Assembly: GCA_041395325.1 (NCBI GenBank)
Contig: JAWLAT010000020.1
Coordinates: 21,212 to 85,211, forward strand
Direction of reading: 5' to 3'
Source: JAWLAT01 sp041395325
GTDB lineage: Bacteria; Pseudomonadota; Gammaproteobacteria; Xanthomonadales; SZUA-5
Length of the DNA stretch: 64,000 nucleotides
The position numbers and the translations under genes are program-made. Shown here piece by piece: positions 17,797 to 26,416 of the stretch (positions are counted from its first letter, which is position 1; every line of letters begins with the position of its first letter). The notes below the pieces were generated by a model, which ran no database searches, was not told the DNA's origin, and worked only from the letters and a program-made list of their open reading frames with translations.

Positions 17797-20703
17797 ATGG
17801 ACAAGAGCTTCGATCCCAAGGCCGTTGAATCCCGCTGGTATCCGGAATGGGAGCAGGCCGGGGTATTTCAGGCGGCGCCCGCCGGAGAGCCCTATTGCAT
17901 CCTGCTGCCACCGCCGAACGTCACCGGCACGCTGCACATGGGCCATGCCTTCCAGCAGACGGTGATGGATCTGCTGGTGCGCTATCAACGGATGAATGGC
18001 CGCAGCGTGCTGTGGCAATGCGGCACCGATCACGCTGGCATCGCCACGCAGAAGATCGTCGAGAACCAGCTGGCCGCGGCCGGCAGCAACCGCCACGAAC
18101 TGGGCCGCGAAGGCTTTGTCAAGCGCGTCTGGGAATGGAAGGCACAGTCCGGCTCGACCATCACCCATCAGATGCGCCGGCTGGGTGCCAGCTGCGACTG
18201 GTCGCGCGAGCGCTTCACCATGGACGAGGGCCTGTCCGCCGCGGTGCGCAAGGTCTTCGTCGACTGGTACCGCGATGGCCTGATCTATCGCGGCAAGCGA
18301 CTGGTGCACTGGGATCCGGTGCTGATGACCGCAGTCTCGGATCTGGAGGTCAACAACGAAGAGCGCGACGGTCATCTGTGGTCGATCCGCTACCCGGCGC
18401 TGGACGGTGGCGAAGGCCTGGTGGTGGCAACGACACGGCCGGAGACGCTGCTCGGCGATGTGGCGGTCGCGGTGCATCCCGACGACGAGCGCTACCAGTC
18501 GCTGATCGGCCAGCACCTCCAACTGCCGCTGACCGGGCGAACGATTCCAGTCATCGCCGATCCCTGGGTCGACCGCGAGTTCGGCACCGGTTGCGTGAAG
18601 ATCACCCCGGCGCATGATTTCAACGACTACCAGATGGGCCAGCGGCATGGTTTCGAGCCGCTGTCGGTGTTCACGCTCGACGCCAAGGTCAACGAGGCCG
18701 GCCCGGCAGCCTATCGGGGCCTGGACCGCTTCGACGCTCGCAAGGCTGTGCTGGCCGATCTGGAGGCTGCCGGCCTGTTGGTGGAGACTCGCCCGCACAA
18801 GCTCAGCGTGCCGATCAGTCAGCGCACCGAGGCGGTGATCGAGCCGATGCTGACCGACCAGTGGTTCGTCGACCTGACCCGCGAGCGGCTGGATGACGGC
18901 CGGCCCGGCGGCAAGGCCGCGATCACCGACCCGGCGCTGCGCGCGGTCACCGAAGGCCGGATCGGCTTCGTGCCGGAGAACTGGTCGACCACCTATCGGC
19001 AGTGGCTGGAGAACATCCAGGACTGGTGCATCAGCCGGCAGCTGTGGTGGGGTCACCGCATTCCGGCCTGGTACGACGAGGCCGGTCAGATCTTCGTTGG
19101 TCACGATGCCGACGAGGCGCTGGCCTGGGCACAGGCACAGGGGTTGTCGGCGCAAGGCGAGTTGCGTCAGGACGAGGATGTGCTGGACACCTGGTTCAGT
19201 TCGGCGCTGTGGCCCTTCTCCACGCTGGGCTGGCCCGGCGAGAACGCCGAGCGCGCCGCCGAGTGGCAGGACTACCAGCGCTTCCTGCCCTCGTCGGTGA
19301 TGGTCACCGGTTTCGACATCATCTTCTTCTGGGTGGCTCGGATGGTGATGAGCAGCCTGTACTTCGTCGGTCGCCAGGCCGACGGCAGCTACAGCACCGA
19401 ACGCGCCGATCCGGCCAGCCGCATCCCCTTCCAGACGGTCTACATCAACGCCATCGTGCGGGATGCCGAAGGCCAGAAGATGAGCAAGTCCAAGGGCAAC
19501 ACCATCGACCCGCTGGACCTGATCGACGGCATTGAACTGGACGCGCTGGTGAGCAAGTCCACCGCCGCGCTGCTGATCCCGCAGGTCAAACAGAAGGTCG
19601 AAAAGCGCATCCGCCGCGATTATCCGGACGGCATCCCGGCCGTCGGCGCCGATGCGCTGCGCTTCACCTTCGCCGCGCTGGCCACCCATGGCCGCACGAT
19701 CAACTTCGACATGAAGCGCTGCGAGGGCTACAAGAACTTCTGCAACAAGCTGTGGAATGCGGCCCGGTTCATTGGGATGAATTTGGGCGAGGGCTCAGGG
19801 CTCAGGGCTGAGGGGTCAGGGCATGTGCGCTTGCCGGCAGCGGATCCGTCGGTGGCCGAGCGCTGGATTGTGGGGCGGCTGGTGGAGACCTGCCGGGCCT
19901 TCCACCAGCACATCGACGAATACCGTTTCGATCTGGCCGCGCAGGCGGCCTACAGCTTCGTCTGGGACGAGTTCTGCGACTGGTTTGTCGAACTGGCGAA
20001 GCCGGCGCTACAAGGTGGCAGCGAAGCCGAGCAGGCCTCGATGCGCCACACCTTGCTGCATGTGCTGGAAGCGGTGCTGCGTATGCTGCATCCGATCATC
20101 CCCTTCATCACCGAGGAGATCTGGCAGAGTTTCCGGCCGCACTTCGGTGTCAGCGAGGCTTATCTCGGCCAGGCGCCGCTGCCCTATCGGGCTACCGATC
20201 CCGCGCCGGCGGCCGATGCAGCCGCCGCCAGCGACATCGCCTGGCTGCAACAGGCCCTGATCGGATTGCGTCGCATCCGCGGGGAAATGAATCTGGCGCC
20301 TTCGCGCGAAGTGCCGTTGCTGCTGCAGGGTGGCGATGACAGTGACCGCGCACGCAGTCAGCGTTTCGCCGATGCCTTCCGGGTGCTGGCCAAGGTTGCT
20401 GAGCTGAACTGGCTGGCCGCTGGCGAGGAGGCGCCGCCGGCGGCCGTCGCGCTGGTCGGCGAGCTCAAGCTGCTGATCCCGTTGGCCGGTTTGATCGACG
20501 TCGAAGCCGAACTCAAGCGTCTGGACAAGGAAATCGGCAAGGTCGAGCAGGATCTCGCCCGCGCCCAGGGCAAGCTGTCCAATCCGAAGTTCGTCGACGG
20601 CGCACCGGCAGCCGTGGTGGCCCAGGAACAGCAGCGCGTGGCCGAATTCGGTGCCAAGGCCGCCGAATTGCGTGCCCAACGGGACCGGTTGGCACAGGGC
20701 TGA
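17797..20703 (+). CDS. valS: Valyl-tRNA synthetase
   Basis: This 968-residue class I synthetase charges tRNA-Val. It shows the HIGH-box variant NVTGTLHMGHAF (about residue 47), the editing domain with TTRPETLLGD, and the KMSKS loop EGQKMSKSKGNT. A C-terminal arm coiled coil begins near LIDVEAELKRLDKEI. The start is the ATG at 17797, matching the family N-terminus MDKSFDPKAVESRWYPEWE. An unusual Gly/Ser/Glu-rich insert of about 18 residues (roughly 665-682, starting GEGSGLRAEGSG) lies between the catalytic core and the anticodon-binding domain. It is encoded by a copy of a dispersed repeat. Confidence 0.97.
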   Translation: MDKSFDPKAVESRWYPEWEQAGVFQAAPAGEPYCILLPPPNVTGTLHMGHAFQQTVMDLLVRYQRMNGRSVLWQCGTDHAGIATQKIVENQLAAAGSNRHELGREGFVKRVWEWKAQSGSTITHQMRRLGASCDWSRERFTMDEGLSAAVRKVFVDWYRDGLIYRGKRLVHWDPVLMTAVSDLEVNNEERDGHLWSIRYPALDGGEGLVVATTRPETLLGDVAVAVHPDDERYQSLIGQHLQLPLTGRTIPVIADPWVDREFGTGCVKITPAHDFNDYQMGQRHGFEPLSVFTLDAKVNEAGPAAYRGLDRFDARKAVLADLEAAGLLVETRPHKLSVPISQRTEAVIEPMLTDQWFVDLTRERLDDGRPGGKAAITDPALRAVTEGRIGFVPENWSTTYRQWLENIQDWCISRQLWWGHRIPAWYDEAGQIFVGHDADEALAWAQAQGLSAQGELRQDEDVLDTWFSSALWPFSTLGWPGENAERAAEWQDYQRFLPSSVMVTGFDIIFFWVARMVMSSLYFVGRQADGSYSTERADPASRIPFQTVYINAIVRDAEGQKMSKSKGNTIDPLDLIDGIELDALVSKSTAALLIPQVKQKVEKRIRRDYPDGIPAVGADALRFTFAALATHGRTINFDMKRCEGYKNFCNKLWNAARFIGMNLGEGSGLRAEGSGHVRLPAADPSVAERWIVGRLVETCRAFHQHIDEYRFDLAAQAAYSFVWDEFCDWFVELAKPALQGGSEAEQASMRHTLLHVLEAVLRMLHPIIPFITEEIWQSFRPHFGVSEAYLGQAPLPYRATDPAPAADAAAASDIAWLQQALIGLRRIRGEMNLAPSREVPLLLQGGDDSDRARSQRFADAFRVLAKVAELNWLAAGEEAPPAAVALVGELKLLIPLAGLIDVEAELKRLDKEIGKVEQDLARAQGKLSNPKFVDGAPAAVVAQEQQRVAEFGAKAAELRAQRDRLAQG
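19791..19821 (+). repeat. Dispersed CAGGGCTGAGGGGTCAGGG repeat, inside valS
   Basis: The 19-mer at 19803-19821 is the exact reverse complement of sequence at 27559-27577 and 53676-53694. Here it lies inside valS and is translated in frame. Confidence 0.8.
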
Positions 20704-20723
20704 CGTCTGGGACAGCGCCTGAA

Positions 20724-20787
20724 CCTGGGAATGCCGACGCCCTCGTCGGCGAGGTTGTTTGCCGACAAGGACGTCGGCGTTCCCAGG
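20724..20787. repeat. Extragenic palindrome downstream of valS
   Basis: Two 27-nt arms (20724-20750 and 20761-20787) are inverted copies with 24 matching positions, separated by a 10-nt loop. It starts 20 nt after the valS stop. It could act as a REP-like element or a transcript 3' end; there is no T run. Confidence 0.7.
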
Positions 20788-20832
20788 GCTGCGCTGGCAC
20801 TGGCCTTTGGCGCAGGCCGCTGAAACGCGCGG

Positions 20833-21657
20833 CTAGCGGGCTCGCCCCAGCACCGTCCGGGTGCGACGATCGTTGCGGCTGATGGTGGCTCGGCGGCGCG
20901 CTTCGATCCAGTCGGTCAAGCCTGTCGGTAGCGCTGGCGCATGGCTGCGGGCGCGGCGGTGCAGGACGGCCAGATCGTTCTCGTTGCCCAGGGCCTTGGT
21001 CAGTCGCTCCAGTCGGTCGGGCTCGATGGCCTTGGGCCGGGCCAGCGACAGCGCCTCGAACCAACGCAGCTGCAGCATCAGCAATCGCACCCGGCGCCGG
21101 GTCGCATGCCTGCGCACCGCCGAGTGCTGGCCACGCACCTGCGCCACGGCCTTGCGCGCCTTCCGCAGGCTGCGCGCCAGGGCGCGACGTTGACGCTTCT
21201 CGCCGGGCATCGCCAACGCCTGCAAGCGCGCGCGAGCAGCCTTGATCCGGCCATGCAACAGGATCCGTGCACGAGACCCGGCGAATTGCTCCAGCGACTG
21301 GCCACTGTGGCGATTGAGCTCGCGGCGCCAATGGCTGAGCGCCTTGCGCAAGCCGGCGTCGGCCAATTGCGGCCGCAAGCGATCAATGGTCTCGATCGAG
21401 GAGCCGGCATCGCGCAGCTGTGACAGGCGCGCCCGGGCACGCTTGAGGATGCCATCAAGCTCGATCGCCTCGCGGTCGCCCTCATCGCGCAGGAAGCGCA
21501 GTGCTGCGCGGACCCGCCGCAGGCTCTTGCGCGATTCGTGGATGTCCTTGTGGGTCAGTTGCCGCTTCGGCGACAGCCGCTTCAGCGCCTTGTCCAGCTC
21601 GGCCAGCAGCGATTGCTGCAGCCGTTCGGCAGGCTTGGCGGTCTCGGCTTCGGACAT
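20833..21657 (-). CDS. CHAD domain protein
   Basis: This 274-residue, very basic helical protein has the CHAD signature HESRKSLRRVRAALRFL near the N-terminus and a second conserved block with basic residues (RRRVRLLMLQLRWFEA). CHAD domains bind polyphosphate through conserved Lys/Arg/His surfaces and often associate with polyphosphate granules. Many CHAD proteins carry an N-terminal CYTH triphosphatase; none is present here. The gene converges on valS across the palindrome. Confidence 0.85.
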   Translation of the reverse strand: MSEAETAKPAERLQQSLLAELDKALKRLSPKRQLTHKDIHESRKSLRRVRAALRFLRDEGDREAIELDGILKRARARLSQLRDAGSSIETIDRLRPQLADAGLRKALSHWRRELNRHSGQSLEQFAGSRARILLHGRIKAARARLQALAMPGEKRQRRALARSLRKARKAVAQVRGQHSAVRRHATRRRVRLLMLQLRWFEALSLARPKAIEPDRLERLTKALGNENDLAVLHRRARSHAPALPTGLTDWIEARRRATISRNDRRTRTVLGRAR

Positions 21658-21770
21658 GAGCAGGACAGATCACGCGCCGTCGGAGGCAATCCGACCAATC
21701 TCGCACAAGCCGGCGTGAGCCGGCTAGCACGTGCAGATGACAGTCCCGTGACGAGGGGCCGCCGCGAAAC

Positions 21771-22733
21771 TCAGCCGGCGACTGGCGGCACCGGCTCGAA
21801 TTGCAGCAGGGTCTGCGTCGGGGCCACCACGCCCACGCGCGGCAGGTAGTGATCGATCAGCAGGAAGGCGAACAGCGCCATCAGATAGATGATCGAGTAG
21901 TTGAATACCACCATCGCAAACTGTTCGCTGGGCGGCTTGAGCAGGCGCCAGGCATACCAGAGAAAGCCCAGACCCAGCACCACCGCGCCGGCCAGGTAGA
22001 ACAACCCGCTCATCCCGGCCAGCCAGGGCATCAGCGTGATCAGGAACAGCAGGATCGTGTAGTAGAGGATCTGCCAGCGGGTGAAATCGGCGCCGTGAGT
22101 GACCGGCAGCATCGGCACGTTGACGGCGGCATAGTCTTCGCGGCGATAGATCGCCAGCGCCCAGAAGTGCGGCGGCGTCCACAGGAAGATGATCAGGAAC
22201 AGGATGAACGCATGGCCGTGCAACTCACCGGTCATCGCCGTCCAGCCCAGCAGCGGCGGTGCGGCACCGGCAGCGCCACCAATGACGATGTTCTGCGGCG
22301 TAGCCCGCTTCAGATAGGCGGTATAGACAATCGCGTAGCCGATCAGCGAAGCCAGCGTCAGCCACGCCGTCAGCGCGTTGACCCACCACAACAGCACCGC
22401 CATCGCCGCCAGGCCAAGCGCGCAGGCAAACAGCAGTACCTGACGCTCGGACAACTGGCCGCGCGGCAACGGCCGGTGGCGGGTGCGGGCCATCCTGGCG
22501 TCGATGCGGGCATCGAGCAGATGATTGATGGCCGCCGCTGAGGCCGCCGCCAGCCAGATACCCACCGACCCGGCGATCAGTCGCACTGGATCGGGCCAGC
22601 CCGGAACGGCCAGGAACATGCCAACCACCGCCGTAAAGACGATCAGCGCGACCACCTTGGGCTTGGTCAGGGCAATGTAGTGGCGCGGTGAGATCATGCT
22701 CGCGGCGGTCGTCGCCGCATTGCTGCGGCTCAT
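21771..22733 (-). CDS. ctaB: Protoheme IX farnesyltransferase (heme O synthase)
   Basis: This 320-residue UbiA-family membrane protein transfers a farnesyl group to heme B to make heme O. The substrate-binding signature NHLLDARIDARMARTRHRPL (N-x3-D-x3-D) and the second conserved loop YLKRATPQNIVIGG are present, with about nine hydrophobic segments. The ATG at 22733 overlaps the stop codon of ctaA (ATGA), indicating translational coupling. It is the last gene of the surf1-hypothetical-ctaA-ctaB operon. An alternative internal start (MISPRHYIALTKPK) would shorten it by 12 residues. Confidence 0.95.
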   Translation of the reverse strand: MSRSNAATTAASMISPRHYIALTKPKVVALIVFTAVVGMFLAVPGWPDPVRLIAGSVGIWLAAASAAAINHLLDARIDARMARTRHRPLPRGQLSERQVLLFACALGLAAMAVLLWWVNALTAWLTLASLIGYAIVYTAYLKRATPQNIVIGGAAGAAPPLLGWTAMTGELHGHAFILFLIIFLWTPPHFWALAIYRREDYAAVNVPMLPVTHGADFTRWQILYYTILLFLITLMPWLAGMSGLFYLAGAVVLGLGFLWYAWRLLKPPSEQFAMVVFNYSIIYLMALFAFLLIDHYLPRVGVVAPTQTLLQFEPVPPVAG

Positions 22734-23722
22734 GACGGCAGTCTCTCCGCTCGGCTCGCTGCGAGCAAGGCAAGCAGACAACCCAGCAGCAAGGCAGCCA
22801 CCCCGTTGTGTGCAGTGGCCAACGGCAACGGCAGTCCGAAAATCACGTTGCCGATGCCCAGGCTGATCTGCAGCAACAGCAGGCCGACCAACATCGACGC
22901 CCAACCGCGGCCGCCACTGCGCCACAGGCGCCAGCCCAGCCACAGCAGATAGGCACTGACCAGCAGCGCGCCGATACGGTGAACGATGTGGATGGCGGCA
23001 CGCGCCGGACCATCCAGCACGCCGCCTTCGTAGTCCACACCGATGCCTCGCCAGAGAACGAAGGCCTCATTGAAGTCCAGTGTTGGCCACCAACTTCCCT
23101 GACAGGTGGGAAAATCCGGGCAGGCCAGTGCTGCATAGTTGGTGCTGACCCAGCCACCGAGGGCGATCTGAATGCCCACGAGGACCAGTCCGAGGATGAT
23201 CCAGGGGCGCAGCGCCACCGGCCGCAGCACGCCGGGCGACCATGGCCGCACCCGCAGCCAGGTCCAGAACAACAGGGCAAAGGTGCTCATGCCACCGAGC
23301 AGATGCGCGGTGACGACGATCGGCTTGAGCTTCCAGGTCACCGTCCACATGCCCAGCACCGCCTGGAAGATCACCACGGCGACGGCCAGCAGCGGGATCA
23401 GCCAGGGCTGGTTCGGCTCGCGTCGACGGCGCCAGGCCAGCACGGCGAGCACCACGATCATCGGACCCAGGATGCCGACCAGATAGCGGTGCGCCATTTC
23501 CTTGGCCGCCTTGGGCGCTTCCACCGGCCTCTCGGGCCAGATCGATTCGGCGTGATCGACCTCGTGTTGCTGATTCGGCCAGGTGATGTGGCCATAGCAG
23601 CCCGGCCAGTCCGGGCAACCCAGTCCGGCGTGATTGAGGCGCACATAGGCACCCAGCACGATCACCGCCAGCGTCAGCACGACGGTGGCCAGGGCCCAGC
23701 GCCGGAAGAATCCCTTGCTCAT
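22730..23722 (-). CDS. ctaA: Heme A synthase
   Basis: This 330-residue, eight-helix membrane protein (COX15/CtaA family) oxidises heme O to heme A. Four histidines on helices fit the two heme sites: EMAHRYLVG, VTAHLLGG, HIVHRIGAL and ATAHNGVAAL. Two periplasmic cysteine pairs, CPDWPGC and CPDFPTC, mark the class with Cys pairs in both halves. The ATG at 23722 is chosen because MSKGFFRRWALATVVL begins the first helix. It overlaps the upstream gene by four bases (ATGA). Confidence 0.95.
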   Translation of the reverse strand: MSKGFFRRWALATVVLTLAVIVLGAYVRLNHAGLGCPDWPGCYGHITWPNQQHEVDHAESIWPERPVEAPKAAKEMAHRYLVGILGPMIVVLAVLAWRRRREPNQPWLIPLLAVAVVIFQAVLGMWTVTWKLKPIVVTAHLLGGMSTFALLFWTWLRVRPWSPGVLRPVALRPWIILGLVLVGIQIALGGWVSTNYAALACPDFPTCQGSWWPTLDFNEAFVLWRGIGVDYEGGVLDGPARAAIHIVHRIGALLVSAYLLWLGWRLWRSGGRGWASMLVGLLLLQISLGIGNVIFGLPLPLATAHNGVAALLLGCLLALLAASRAERLPS

Positions 23723-24243
23723 CGTCCGCTCTTGCTCCATTTCAGCAGGTGGCGCAGGTCCTTGCGCAGCTCGGTGCCATCGAAGGCGGCGGGGTACCAG
23801 GTGGCACCATAGCCTTCGGGGTCGATCAGAATGACACGCGCCGCCGCCGGCATCGCCGGCTCGGCCTCGCGTGCGTGACTCAACCACGGCGCGGCCAGCG
23901 CCGGCGGCGTGATGCCGGTGGGCGTGACATAGAGCAGCTGCACCCGGTCGCGCTCCTGCCCCTGCGCGGCCCAGACGCGGCTGAGCAGATCCAGCTCCGC
24001 CAGACAATCCTGGCCACAGTCAGCGCCGGCGACGTAGGCCATGGTCCAGCTGCCATGCAGGCGTGCTGCTTCGACCGGCGGCAGCCACGCGCCCAGTTGT
24101 GGCGAGGTCTCAAACAGCGTGCCGTAGTTCTTGGTCGCCTCCGGCTCGTAGTGCGCCAGCCGCGTCTGCATCAGCACGGCGATCACCACCGGTGCGACGA
24201 AAACCAGGGCCAGCAGCAGCAGTTGGAGCTTGTTCTTTTTCAC
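23719..24243 (-). CDS. Cytochrome oxidase cluster hypothetical membrane-anchored protein
   Basis: This 174-residue protein starts at GTG 24243, which overlaps the surf1 stop (GTGA). It has one N-terminal TM helix (KLQLLLLALVFVAPVVIAVL) and a periplasmic domain that looks thioredoxin-like: WTMAYVAGADCGQDC with a CxxxC motif, then a DLLSRVW helix and a VILIDPEGY strand. Proteins of this shape sit between surf1 and ctaA in many proteobacterial oxidase clusters. A SCO-like copper or thiol role is plausible from context but not shown. Confidence 0.8.
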   Translation of the reverse strand: MKKNKLQLLLLALVFVAPVVIAVLMQTRLAHYEPEATKNYGTLFETSPQLGAWLPPVEAARLHGSWTMAYVAGADCGQDCLAELDLLSRVWAAQGQERDRVQLLYVTPTGITPPALAAPWLSHAREAEPAMPAAARVILIDPEGYGATWYPAAFDGTELRKDLRHLLKWSKSGR

Positions 24244-24962
24244 ATCGCCTTCCTTGCTCGATTTCGCCGACGCGCACGCCAGCTCAGCACCCCGTAGACC
24301 AGCAGCACCGCCAAGGCCAGGCCCCACCATTGTGCGGCGTAGCCACGATGGCGCTCCGGCGGCAGCGATCGCGGTGACCAATCCCGGTCGAAACCCTGCT
24401 CCGCTGCCGGATCCAGGTACAGCACCCAGGGCAGCAGTGGCCGTTGCCACTGGTCCGCCAGCCAATCCGGGTCGACCCGCATCAGCAAGGCCGGATCCTG
24501 ATCCAGCGAGCCCGGCGTCGCCCCCAGACTCAACCCGGCGGCCGGTGGACGGTCCAGATGGCCAAACCAGTGCATTCGTGATGGCAACGGATCCAGCCGT
24601 GGCAACGCCCGCACGCCGTCGGTCAACGGCAGCCAGCCGCGCACCACCAGCAGATCCTGCGCCACACCGTCCACCCGCAGCCGCGCCAGCACCAGCACGC
24701 CTGCGCGGCCATCGCGAGTCTGGTTGTCCAGCAGCAACGTCGGCGGCAAAACCTCACCATCGACCTGCACCGGCACACCGCGCTGGACGTCGCCACCCTG
24801 GACCTGCGTCAACGGTCGCGGTGGCTGCGCACTCAGCACTGCCAGTTCGGCCTGCCAGGCGCTTTTCTCAGCCGCGCGCTGCCATTGCCACCAACCCAGT
24901 CGGGCAAAGCCGGCCGCCAGAAGCAGGCTGAGCAGCAGCCATCGCCATGAGAAACCCTTCAC
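24240..24962 (-). CDS. SURF1 family cytochrome oxidase assembly protein
   Basis: The 240 residues have TM helices at both ends (WLLLSLLLAAGFARLGWWQW and WWGLALAVLLVYGVLSW) around a periplasmic domain. This is the SURF1/Shy1 topology, with the typical start LGWWQWQRA and the closing segment HRGYAAQWWGLA. SURF1 proteins help insert heme A into the aa3-type oxidase. The GTG start at 24962 opens the operon. The oxidase subunit genes are not in the window. Confidence 0.9.
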   Translation of the reverse strand: MKGFSWRWLLLSLLLAAGFARLGWWQWQRAAEKSAWQAELAVLSAQPPRPLTQVQGGDVQRGVPVQVDGEVLPPTLLLDNQTRDGRAGVLVLARLRVDGVAQDLLVVRGWLPLTDGVRALPRLDPLPSRMHWFGHLDRPPAAGLSLGATPGSLDQDPALLMRVDPDWLADQWQRPLLPWVLYLDPAAEQGFDRDWSPRSLPPERHRGYAAQWWGLALAVLLVYGVLSWRARRRNRARKAM

Positions 24963-25105
24963 TGCGACACCAGTCCCTGGTTGGTCCGGTCGCTGGCTAC
25001 GGCCCGAACTGCGGGAGCCACGCGGACGTCGGCTACGACGAGCGTTGCGGCGGCGTAGAATGTCGCCCCTGCTGTCGACTGGGCGTCCACGTAACCGGCC
25101 AGACC

Positions 25106-25312
25106 ATGATCAAACTAGGCATCATCCTGTTTCTCGGCTTCATCGTCTACAACCTCGGTGTGGGCTGCTGGTACATGCTGACCGAGCGCAGCGACAGTAC
25201 CCGTGCGGTGAAGGCGCTGAGCTGGCGCATCGGCCTGTCGATCCTGCTGATCGGCCTGATCGGGCTGGGCATCGCCACTGGCGTGGTCAAGCCACACGGC
25301 ATCCTCAACTGA
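25106..25312 (+). CDS. DUF2909 twin-transmembrane protein
   Basis: This 68-residue protein consists of two TM helices (IKLGIILFLGFIVYNLGVG and GLSILLIGLIGLGIATGVV) joined by a short charged loop. This is the DUF2909 pattern, small proteins found with cytochrome oxidase assembly genes. It is divergent from surf1 with a 143-nt shared upstream region. A role in oxidase assembly is inferred from location only. Confidence 0.8.
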   Translation: MIKLGIILFLGFIVYNLGVGCWYMLTERSDSTRAVKALSWRIGLSILLIGLIGLGIATGVVKPHGILN

Positions 25313-25332
25313 CGTCAAAGAGGTCGGTAACC

Positions 25333-26268
25333 TTGCTCTCCGCTGAACTGCTGTCGCAGCTGCCTGCGCTGGGCGCCGATTTTCGGCAGGCCCAACCCTT
25401 CCGCCATGTGGTGATCGAACCCTTTTTTGAGCCGGCCGTGGCCGAGCGCTTGCTGGACCAGTTTCCGGCCTTCGAGCGCGGTGATGCCCGCAGCGAGAAT
25501 GGCACCTTGGGCGGCAAGAGCTGCTACCCGATGATCGCCGGCCTCGGCGGCATCTATCGGGAGCTGGATCGGAACATTCAATCTCCCGAGTTCCTCGCCC
25601 AGCTTTCACAGCTGACCGGCATCGAGGAATTGCGCTACGACCCGGACTATTTCGGTGGCGGCACGCACGAGAACCGCCGTGGCCAGGAACTGGATCCGCA
25701 CGTCGACTTCAACCGGCATCCAGGCTACGGCTGGTATCGCCGGCTGAATCTGATCATCTATCTCAACAATGAGTGGTCGCCAGAATGGGGCGGCGGGCTG
25801 CAACTGCATCGCGACCCACGCAGCCCGCAGGACGAGATCATCACGGTCGAACCACGCTTCAATCGAGCGATCCTGTTCGAGACGCACGATCACAGCTGGC
25901 ATGGTTTCCCGCTGATCCGCACGCCCGACGAGCGTCCGGAGCTGTCGCGCAAGTCGATCGCGCTGTACTTCTACACCGAGCAGCCGCCCGGCAGCCACCG
26001 GGGCCCGGACCACTCCACGATCTATGTTGATCGGCCCCTGCCCAGCTATTTCCAGCCCGGTCGCCAGCTGGACGAAGCCGACTGCGCCGAACTGGCCCGC
26101 CACATTGCCCGGCGAGACCAGCATCTGCAGCGCATCTATGGCGATGTAGCCAGAGTCACCACCGAGCTCAACGAAGCGCGTCAGGCACTGGCCGCCAGCC
26201 GGGTGGAACGGTTGGCGCGCATCGTTCACCGTGGACTGCGTCGGCTGGGCTGGACCGCGCGCAGCTGA
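25333..26268 (+). CDS. 2OG-Fe(II) oxygenase superfamily protein
   Basis: TTG 25333 is proposed as the start because an AAAGAGG site lies nine bases upstream and homology begins near residue 10; no in-frame ATG fits. The double-stranded beta-helix carries the iron triad His123 and Asp125 (DPHVDFNRH) and His190 (SWHGFP), with the 2-oxoglutarate-binding Arg near 206 (SRKSIALYFY). The C-terminal 60 residues are helical, possibly a coiled coil (VTTELNEARQALAASRVER). It probably hydroxylates a macromolecular or glycan substrate; the target is unknown. It begins 20 nt after DUF2909. Confidence 0.85.
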   Translation: MLSAELLSQLPALGADFRQAQPFRHVVIEPFFEPAVAERLLDQFPAFERGDARSENGTLGGKSCYPMIAGLGGIYRELDRNIQSPEFLAQLSQLTGIEELRYDPDYFGGGTHENRRGQELDPHVDFNRHPGYGWYRRLNLIIYLNNEWSPEWGGGLQLHRDPRSPQDEIITVEPRFNRAILFETHDHSWHGFPLIRTPDERPELSRKSIALYFYTEQPPGSHRGPDHSTIYVDRPLPSYFQPGRQLDEADCAELARHIARRDQHLQRIYGDVARVTTELNEARQALAASRVERLARIVHRGLRRLGWTARS

Positions 26269-26416
26269 GCCGCCGGTTCCACAGAGGCCAGCGCGGGCCC
26301 GGCGCGAGCTGAAAGCTCGACCGCGTAGTTGAACGATCGCTCATGTTGCGACAACACTTGCGCGCGTGGGTGCTGCTATCCTGCGCGGCTGTTTTGCCCA
26401 ACGAATCTCCGATCGA

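Noticed and set aside
17791..19689. Long open frame antisense to valS (~630 codons)
   Set aside because: valS is certain on the other strand; long antisense frames are common in GC-rich genes, and the translation has no domain or start signal. The same applies to frames opposite the GspE-like gene (33861-35924) and the M13 peptidase (59827-61920).
24995..25040. A third copy of the GACGTCGGCG palindrome between surf1 and DUF2909
   Set aside because: Only about ten bases match (GGACGTCGGC); the flanks do not follow the arm.
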